Part shown: piece by piece, positions 58,906-64,000 of the stretch
Position numbering within the stretch: the stretch's first letter is position 1
Layout: the number at the start of each line of letters is the position of its first letter
Assembly (NCBI GenBank): GCA_038528965.1
Contig: JBCBEC010000008.1
Coordinates: 130,877-194,876, forward strand
Source of the DNA: Lewinella sp038528965
Lineage (GTDB): Bacteria; Bacteroidota; Bacteroidia; Chitinophagales; Saprospiraceae
Length of the DNA: 64,000 bases
Reading direction: 5' to 3'
The notes under the pieces: model-generated
What the model saw: the letters and a program-made list of their open reading frames with translations, nothing else
Databases searched by the model: none
Told to the model about the DNA's origin: nothing
Made by a program: the position numbers and the translations under genes

Positions 58906-59652
58906 ATGTATCTGATTACAAAACACTGGACTACGCTTTGCTTTCTAGCTTTAGCACTAATATTTGTCGCCTGCGAAAAGGAGGCTGTTTCTACCGAACA
59001 ATTGTACTCTACAGAGGCTCAGCAACTTTTCGAACTATTACAAACAGCAGAAGCGGAAGCGGAAGTCTCCTTTGGGCTATCCATTGCAGATATTGAAGCC
59101 ATTCTAAGCAAGCAGAAAGAAGATCTTGCCAAGGATGCCCCGGTTTGTTGCTACACGGCAAGCGATCTGGCGTTTTTCTCCAGTTGCTGGGGAGCAACCA
59201 GTGGCTCTTGTTTGGATGACTGGGACTTTAACGGAGACGACATCATCAATACTGCCGACCTTCTCGTGCTGCTGGCCAATTATGGCTGCCCAGAAGTAGA
59301 AGCGCAGTTAGTCGTACCGATTTCCATCTTCATCTCTGACCAATTTGACGGTATGATCCGCAATGAGACCTTAATTGATGGTCAACCCTGGTACGTTAAC
59401 TACGGTACCGAAATCTTCGACAATGTACGCTGGTACTATGATGGCGTACCCGTAGCTACTACTCCCACTCACCTGCAGCTGGAGTATCCTGGAGCCGTTG
59501 AGTTTGACGCCCCCATTGATTGCAATAGTGGGAACCATCTTATCGAACTGTACGTGATGGTAGACTGTGAAATCTACAGTACTTCCGCTTGTGTGAAGCT
59601 GGGTATGGATGAGCCCTTACCACTTTGTGAATCTAACTATTGTTCGTTATAG
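58906..59652 (+). CDS. lipoprotein with a dockerin-like calcium loop
   Basis: 248 residues from ATG 58906 (the frame opens at a TTG 33 bases earlier). The signal ends in LIFVAC, with Cys near residue 23 lipidated. A dockerin-type segment follows at about 100-125: DWDFNGDDIINTADLLVLLA, with the D-x-N-x-D-x-x-x-x-x-x-D calcium loop and a helix, preceded by two Cys. The C-terminal ~110 residues look like an immunoglobulin-like beta-sandwich. Single dockerin-like units occur in Bacteroidota outside cellulosomes, so a cellulose role is not implied. A hairpin terminator follows 30 bp after the stop. Confidence 0.75.
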   Translation: MYLITKHWTTLCFLALALIFVACEKEAVSTEQLYSTEAQQLFELLQTAEAEAEVSFGLSIADIEAILSKQKEDLAKDAPVCCYTASDLAFFSSCWGATSGSCLDDWDFNGDDIINTADLLVLLANYGCPEVEAQLVVPISIFISDQFDGMIRNETLIDGQPWYVNYGTEIFDNVRWYYDGVPVATTPTHLQLEYPGAVEFDAPIDCNSGNHLIELYVMVDCEIYSTSACVKLGMDEPLPLCESNYCSL

Positions 59653-59681
59653 TGTAAGTCTGGTACAATTACCGGATTGGA

Positions 59682-59711
59682 GCGTAGCCTTAACCAAGGC
59701 TGCGCTTTTTT
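59682..59711 (+). terminator. hairpin terminator
   Basis: GCGTAGCCTT at 59682-59691 pairs with AAGGCTGCGC at 59696-59705 (one mismatch), directly followed by six T. Confidence 0.85.
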
Positions 59712-59730
59712 GTGGTTTAGCTCAGCGCGG

Positions 59731-60117
59731 CTATAGATTCTTATCCACCTCTTCGATTTCTTCCACTTTGGAAGCACCAAACCATAGGTAAAGCTTAGTA
59801 CGAGCTTTGATACGTACTTCCTGATTGACATAAGCAGCAATGGTGGCTAAACCAAGTGCGAGTACAGCCATGTCATCAGTGTAGCCAATAAGGGGCGTGA
59901 GATCAGGAATTAAATCTATTGGCGCGAGTAGGTAACCCAAAACTCCAAGTACAATACTCCGGGCCCAATGCGGCGTTTCCTTGCGTTTATAGGCGTAAAA
60001 CAGGAGAAGTGCAGTATATACTAGCTTCACCCCTACCGACTTGGCAATCTTTCCTAGTTTCGTCCAAAAGCCACCCTCGGAAAACTCGGGGCGGTACTTT
60101 TCTAAATCCGGCTTCAT
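59731..60117 (-). CDS. YkvA-family protein (DUF1232)
   Basis: 128 residues. The DUF1232 core is clear: LLAPIDLIPDLTPLIGYTDDMAVL, with a membrane-associated helix before it (VKLVYTALLLFYAY) and another after it. Members are small inner-membrane proteins of unknown function, some tied to membrane stress. Start ATG 60117. Convergent with the dockerin-like lipoprotein gene across the terminator. Confidence 0.88.
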   Translation of the reverse strand: MKPDLEKYRPEFSEGGFWTKLGKIAKSVGVKLVYTALLLFYAYKRKETPHWARSIVLGVLGYLLAPIDLIPDLTPLIGYTDDMAVLALGLATIAAYVNQEVRIKARTKLYLWFGASKVEEIEEVDKNL

Positions 60118-60174
60118 ACAATTGGTACAATGAACAATACTCTAAGATAATGCCTAGGAGGCAATTATAGTTGT

Positions 60175-60218
60175 ATTAAAAACGACTCCCGAATCCAACT
60201 CATTGTCAGATTCGGGAG
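60175..60218 (-). terminator. hairpin terminator, minus strand
   Basis: CTCCCGAATC at 60186-60195 pairs perfectly with GATTCGGGAG at 60209-60218. On the minus strand it is followed by CGTTTTTAAT, so it ends the transcript of the barrel gene at 60250-60837. Confidence 0.82.
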
Positions 60219-60249
60219 GAACGCCAAAGTCTTGTATATAAGCGAGTGA

Positions 60250-60837
60250 CTAAAAATCGTCTTCAAAGCCGCCTATTCGGAAAGTCAGAATTCCGATAGG
60301 GCTACTGAAATCATCATTTTCTAGTTCTTGGAGACGCGTTACACCATTGACCCAACGGTAACCAGCGGTGAAACTCATCTTCAACCATTCCGTTAGGTTT
60401 AATTCCAAGCCTAGTTCTGGGGTTAGTACGAATACGCGGTCGGTAAAGATGTTGTCTTTGTTTTGGCGCAAACGGGCTTTACCCCAACCAATTTTGGTAC
60501 TACCGTAAAAGTGGATCAACTTATCCGAGTTGGGCGCAATTCCAAGCCAAAGGCCACCGTGTCCAAACTTGATGTCGTACTCACCGGCGTCATTCCCTTG
60601 GGTGATGGTATGAGTAGGGTATTTTGTTCCCATTCCATACCCCCCAATGAAGACGGGCGACATTACCAAGGCACCGCCACCGCCTACATCAGCACCAACT
60701 TCACCGTTGATAGAGCCGGTTTCAATAATTACGCTACCAAAGGCACCAGTAACGTCCAGGTTATTAAATAATGTTTCCTGTGCACCAAGTTGTAAAGTCA
60801 AAAGTGCACCAATCAGTACGGGTAGAATTCTTCGCAT
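60250..60837 (-). CDS. small outer-membrane beta-barrel protein
   Basis: 195 residues from ATG 60837 (MRRILPVLIGALLTLQLGA before QE); the frame extends upstream but only this Met starts a signal peptide. The mature part is glycine-rich strands (GSVIIETGSINGEVGADVGGGG) with a barrel-like ending FRIGGFEDDF and aromatic residues at alternating positions. It resembles OmpA/OmpW-sized eight-strand barrels found throughout the phylum. Function unknown. Confidence 0.72.
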   Translation of the reverse strand: MRRILPVLIGALLTLQLGAQETLFNNLDVTGAFGSVIIETGSINGEVGADVGGGGALVMSPVFIGGYGMGTKYPTHTITQGNDAGEYDIKFGHGGLWLGIAPNSDKLIHFYGSTKIGWGKARLRQNKDNIFTDRVFVLTPELGLELNLTEWLKMSFTAGYRWVNGVTRLQELENDDFSSPIGILTFRIGGFEDDF

Positions 60838-60927
60838 TGCTGTTTTGTTTTCGTCTAATATGAATATGACTATTAACAAGATGCGGATCATTCAGCTCCC
60901 CCCCTATCTGACACTAGAATTTCCCAG

Positions 60928-61146
60928 TTAACTTTCAGCACCAACACTGCTGCAGATATCCAGGAGTTGCTCCATGGTCAATCCGTTTTCGACCTTTAGC
61001 TCAGTACATTTGTAATAGAAGCGATTTTGTTTGAGATGGTAAATGATAAGCAAATCATGCTCAGCTTGCGGCTGAGGCTTATATCGAATGCGAAACTTGC
61101 TGTTGTAAGCTTCGACCATCCCATGTGAGAGGCGGCGGGTTTTCAT
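60928..61146 (-). CDS. small conserved-looking hypothetical protein
   Basis: 72 residues, start ATG 61146. Basic N-terminus (MKTRRLSHGMVEAYN) and a beta-alpha layout (FRIRYKPQPQAEHDLLIIYH, then a helix TMEQLLDICSSVG). No family recognised. It is kept because its composition and codon use look like real coding sequence and it lies in an otherwise empty gap. Its ATG is 150 bp from the divergent DUF4412 gene's earliest start. Confidence 0.5.
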   Translation of the reverse strand: MKTRRLSHGMVEAYNSKFRIRYKPQPQAEHDLLIIYHLKQNRFYYKCTELKVENGLTMEQLLDICSSVGAES

Positions 61147-61336
61147 AGAGGCGTGGGTTTTGGGTTGCTTGCAGCGAAAGCCTGCTAAGTGTATTCACCC
61201 TTCTAACACGGATGCCCTTCAGAAAATTCCCACCCACAAAGGCAGATATAAGATTTTCGATTTTTTTGTAACGACTATTGTTGACCTTTTATAAATGAAG
61301 CGCACTAACAGATATATCATCTCAAAAATTCACATT

Positions 61337-62263
61337 ATGCACTTCATTAAAATATTCGTTCTCACGCTTAGCTGTGTAATCATGTTTGGCACCTTACAAG
61401 CGCAGGAACGTATTAAGAATCGAGCCGAGAACCGAGCTAATCAACGCGTAGATCAAAAAGTAGACAGAGCAGTAGACAAAGCAGCCGGAGCCATTGAAGG
61501 CCTATTTCGCCGAAAAAAGAAAAATCAAGAAGAAACACCTGAAGGAGAGTCAGGGGAAAGCACATCCGATGAGCAACTGGAAACCGACGATAGCAGCGCT
61601 GGCGACTTTTTATCTCGTATCCAAATGGGAGGAGAGGAATTTGAACCTTACCAAAACCCAGTCCTGATGAACCTCTCCCTTGATATGACAACAGTAGACA
61701 AGAAGGGAAAGGAAAATAATGTCAGTGTGCATTACACCTTTGACACTTGGGCTACTGGCATGGTCATGGTATCAGAAGACAATACCGCCCGCGTAATATT
61801 AGATAACCAGGAAGGCTACATGACCATTATTTCTGAAGACGATGGTGAGACACAAGGAATGCGAATGCGCCAACCCGTTGTCGATTATGACGAGCTAATC
61901 CCTAATGCCGACAGCTACACAATTACAGATCTGGGCAATACCCGAGTAATCAACGGCTACAATTGTCGAGAGTACCTTATCGAACACGAAGAGGGAACTT
62001 CCAACACCTGGGTTACTAACGATTTAGACGTAGACCCCGTTGCAATTATGAAAGCAATGGCCAGCCAGATGGGGCAACGGAAGAACAGCAATTCTTCACA
62101 AGCATTTTATGACATGCCAGGCTTTCCTATTGAAAGTACGACCGTATCGAGTAACGGTAAAGAGACCGTAATTGCGCGCTACTATGATATTAAAATTGGG
62201 AATGATATTGACAAGGGTGTTTTCGACACTACAGGCGTAAACATCATGAGCATAGGGTTCTAA
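61337..62263 (+). CDS. DUF4412 protein, secreted
   Basis: 308 residues from ATG 61337 (MHFIKIFVLTLSCVIMFGTLQA before QE); an ATG at 61295 would add 14 residues ahead of the signal. After a charged low-complexity linker (Arg, Asn, Asp and Lys repeats, then Glu and Ser), the C-terminal ~180 residues match the DUF4412 layout: VHYTFDTWATGMVMV, MTIISEDDGET, and VINGYNCREYLIEHEEG. DUF4412 proteins are periplasmic or surface proteins of unknown role. A clear terminator follows. Confidence 0.78.
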   Translation: MHFIKIFVLTLSCVIMFGTLQAQERIKNRAENRANQRVDQKVDRAVDKAAGAIEGLFRRKKKNQEETPEGESGESTSDEQLETDDSSAGDFLSRIQMGGEEFEPYQNPVLMNLSLDMTTVDKKGKENNVSVHYTFDTWATGMVMVSEDNTARVILDNQEGYMTIISEDDGETQGMRMRQPVVDYDELIPNADSYTITDLGNTRVINGYNCREYLIEHEEGTSNTWVTNDLDVDPVAIMKAMASQMGQRKNSNSSQAFYDMPGFPIESTTVSSNGKETVIARYYDIKIGNDIDKGVFDTTGVNIMSIGF

Positions 62264-62290
62264 ATTCCTGCCAGGATTGATGGAATTCAG

Positions 62291-62328
62291 CCGGATACTG
62301 TTCTGTAATACAGTATCCGGTTTTTATT
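62291..62328 (+). terminator. hairpin terminator
   Basis: CCGGATACTG at 62291-62300 pairs perfectly with CAGTATCCGG at 62311-62320, followed by TTTTTATT. Confidence 0.88.
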
Positions 62329-62379
62329 GTGGGCAAGTGCTTTTACAAAGCTTATATTGCAACAAACATTCATTTCTAA

Positions 62380-63546
62380 ATGTCCACAGAGAACAATATC
62401 ACCGTCCGCTCTCGACACCTGCAAGGAGCGGAGGTAGCCTGGTTTGCCCCCTTATGTAATGGTGACGATGCCTTTCTGAGTCAGCATGATTTCCGCTATA
62501 AAAGCGACTGGAACAACACATCCAATGTTTTACTTGCTGCGGATCGTTTAGGCTACCGCAATATTCTCTGCCCTTCTTCTTATCAAGTAGGGCAAGATAC
62601 GCTCACCTTTGCAGCTGCCGTTGCACCTTTAACACAACAGATCAATCTGCTGACCGCCATCCGCTGTGGAGAGGTTCACCCTCCTATGTTGGCGAGGGCA
62701 ATAGCTACCCTAGACCATATTCTTAAGGGACGGCTCACCATCAATATCATCTCCTCTAATATGCCTGGCGAAGAGTTAGACTCAGCCTCGCGTTATCAAC
62801 GTTCCAGGGAAGTCATTGAAATCCTCAAACAGTGTTGGACACAAGATCATATTAATTTCAAAGGTGATTTCTACCAAATTCAGCTTCCCACTACCGAGCC
62901 GGTAAAGCCATACCAGCAGAACGGTGGTCCGCTGCTCTATTTCGGTGGCTATTCACCTCCTGGCGTAGAATTATGTGCAGAGCATTGTGATGTGTATCTC
63001 ATGTGGCCGGAACGAGAAGAGAAAATCCAGGAGTTGATGACCAATATGAGTGCCAAAGCTGCCAGTTTTGATAGAACGGTAGATTTTGGCCTTCGGGTAC
63101 ATGTAATTGTGCGGGAAACCGAATCAGAAGCTCGTACTGCTGCAAAGGGCCTAATGTCCTATGTAGATGATGAACGAGGAGAAGAGATCCGCCTTCGCGC
63201 TCAAGATGGAAAGTCCTACGGCGTTAGTCGTCAAACTGCACAGCGAGCACTTGCCGATGCGGACGGCTTTGTGGAAGATCATCTGTGGACAGGTATTGGC
63301 CGGGCACGCTCTGGCTGCGGTGCAGCCATTGTTGGCGATCCTGATCAAGTTCTAGCAAAACTGCAGCGGTATATGGATATGGGTATTCGCGCGTTCATTC
63401 TATCTGGCTATCCGCATTTAGATGAGTGCAAGCTTTTTGCCAAATATGTTTTACCACAAATTCCAACCATCTCACTTCCTGTTGCTCAAGGCAGAATTCC
63501 TGCTTCCGATCCCAATACCCCATTAGCGGCCGGGATCAGGCGGTAG
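62380..63546 (+). CDS. luciferase-like flavin-dependent monooxygenase (SsuD-like)
   Basis: 388 residues of the LLM class (bacterial luciferase/alkanesulfonate monooxygenase fold), using reduced FMN from a separate reductase. Marks: an N-terminal strand EVAWFAPLCNGDDA, LLAADRLGYRNILCPSS, INLLTAIRCGEVHPPMLARA, IATLDHILKGRLTINIIS, and the late GIRAFILSGYPHLDEC, all in the order found in SsuD. The Cys-His pair of the SsuD active site appears as RCGEVHP. It may release sulfite from organosulfonates for growth on alternative sulfur sources, but no transporter or reductase gene lies next to it. Single gene with strong terminators on both sides. Confidence 0.9.
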   Translation: MSTENNITVRSRHLQGAEVAWFAPLCNGDDAFLSQHDFRYKSDWNNTSNVLLAADRLGYRNILCPSSYQVGQDTLTFAAAVAPLTQQINLLTAIRCGEVHPPMLARAIATLDHILKGRLTINIISSNMPGEELDSASRYQRSREVIEILKQCWTQDHINFKGDFYQIQLPTTEPVKPYQQNGGPLLYFGGYSPPGVELCAEHCDVYLMWPEREEKIQELMTNMSAKAASFDRTVDFGLRVHVIVRETESEARTAAKGLMSYVDDERGEEIRLRAQDGKSYGVSRQTAQRALADADGFVEDHLWTGIGRARSGCGAAIVGDPDQVLAKLQRYMDMGIRAFILSGYPHLDECKLFAKYVLPQIPTISLPVAQGRIPASDPNTPLAAGIRR

Positions 63547-63571
63547 TTAAACTTTAGCTCTATAAAAAGAC

Positions 63572-63609
63572 GGGCGACTAAGTGCAATGTACTTAGTCGC
63601 CCATTTTTT
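63572..63609 (+). terminator. strong hairpin terminator
   Basis: GGGCGACTAAGT at 63572-63583 pairs perfectly with ACTTAGTCGCCC at 63591-63602, followed by ATTTTTTT. It ends the flavin monooxygenase transcript. Confidence 0.9.
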
Positions 63610-63682
63610 TATCAATGCTCACACTTTTCAGATCAATCATATCTACTAGTCGCTAGACAAAAGTGTAAGTTCTAAAAACAGA

Positions 63683-63712
63683 AGAGGGCCCCGGATAAAT
63701 CCGGAGCCCTCT
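63683..63712 (-). terminator. hairpin terminator, minus strand
   Basis: AGAGGGCCCCGG at 63684-63695 can pair with CCGGAGCCCTCT at 63701-63712 (small internal bulge). It lies after the 3' end of the minus-strand gene at the window edge and probably ends its transcript. Confidence 0.7.
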
Positions 63713-63766
63713 TGCTTAGTTCTCAAACAATCCGAGGATTATCTTCGAACGCTATGACAAAAGTGA

Positions 63767-63997
63767 TTACTTAACAGCAACCATCTTCTTAGTCGTAGTG
63801 TACTCACCAGCAGTGATGGTGTAGCTCAACACACCGCTCGCACCTTGGACCATGTCCTTAGTTACGTTTACTGTGTTGTAACCCGCTGCGTAGTCACCGC
63901 GTAGTACGGTCAATACACGGCCGCTAGCATCGCTGATAGTCAACGTAGCTTCTGCGTCCTCTGGCAAGTTGAAACCGTGCAGAGACACTGATCGGTT
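63767..63997 (-). CDS. T9SS C-terminal sorting domain, partial or broken
   Basis: The last ~77 codons of a minus-strand gene, reading FNLPEDAEATLTISDASGRVL ... in outline with RGDYAAGYNTVNV and YTTTKKMVAVK at the end. This is a type A sorting domain that would direct a larger protein through the type IX system. In the same frame a TGA falls at 64000-63998, directly before NRSVS. So either the gene is broken or frameshifted here, or the upstream part of the protein reads in another frame through an assembly error. Only three bases upstream are visible, so this cannot be settled here. Confidence 0.6.
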   Translation of the reverse strand, partial: NRSVSLHGFNLPEDAEATLTISDASGRVLTVLRGDYAAGYNTVNVTKDMVQGASGVLSYTITAGEYTTTKKMVAVK

Positions 63998-64000
63998 TCA

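Noticed and set aside
58906..59652. Cellulosome component
   Set aside because: Only one dockerin-like loop, no cohesin, no glycoside hydrolase nearby; the loop is common in unrelated surface proteins.

Overview
The window looks like a chromosomal piece of a Bacteroidota member, most likely a Saprospiria/Lewinella-like marine or environmental species. The evidence is family content: several proteins end in type IX secretion (T9SS) C-terminal sorting domains, and there is a hybrid two-component system, a TonB-receptor/DUF4249 pair, DUF4270 and kelch lipoproteins, LytTR response regulators, and many secreted proteins whose signal peptide ends in a Gln directly after Ala or Ser. Short upstream boxes of the form TAnnTTTG or TAnnTTCG, the Bacteroidota -7 element, recur in front of genes. 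No rRNA, phage or CRISPR array was seen. The assignment is made from sequence reading only, without database comparison.

Layout. 1-2.5 kb: a metallo-beta-lactamase-fold hydrolase, a convergent ComF-like phosphoribosyltransferase, and a REP-associated tyrosine transposase (RAYT) framed on both sides by pairs of inverted REP palindromes. 2.5-16.4 kb: a hybrid histidine kinase/AraC regulator followed by a tightly overlapping three-gene operon (a 2034-residue surface protein, an Fn3 protein, an outer-membrane barrel). 16.4-19.1 kb: a T9SS protein built of six repeats. 19.1-19.9 kb: an 818-bp gene desert with a strong hairpin and a 173-bp tandem array of tRNA-Lys-like units separated by hairpin-forming spacers, the third unit broken by a deletion. 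19.9-28.4 kb: a DUF3800-like protein, a BNR-propeller lipoprotein/T9SS protein, a D-aminoacylase family amidohydrolase, a barrel protein, and a LytS/LytR-type pair. 28.4-28.9 kb: a large imperfect palindrome made of a GC-rich ~23-bp minisatellite. 28.9-37 kb, all minus strand: DUF4249 lipoprotein, TonB receptor, BamA-like protein, kelch lipoprotein, DUF4270 lipoprotein. 37.2-39.3 kb: a FadL-like barrel and a LytTR regulator. 39.7-44.6 kb: a complete MacAB-TolC-type efflux operon.

44.7-64 kb is mostly housekeeping mixed with secreted proteins of unknown role: a MORN/YwqK-like protein, a membrane-anchored class III nucleotidyl cyclase, a PpiD-like periplasmic chaperone, an S41 protease, an EamA transporter, a peroxiredoxin, the N-end-rule pair clpS-aat, cysQ, a family 2 glycosyltransferase, a dockerin-like lipoprotein, a YkvA protein, a DUF4412 protein and a luciferase-like flavin oxidoreductase. 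The window ends in the C-terminal sorting domain of a minus-strand gene that has an in-frame TGA right at the edge.

The least explained signals are non-coding: the tRNA-Lys-like array, the palindromic minisatellite upstream of the LytS-type kinase gene, the RAYT/REP cluster, and a class of purine-arm/pyrimidine-arm inverted repeats with locus-specific sequence found in several intergenic gaps.
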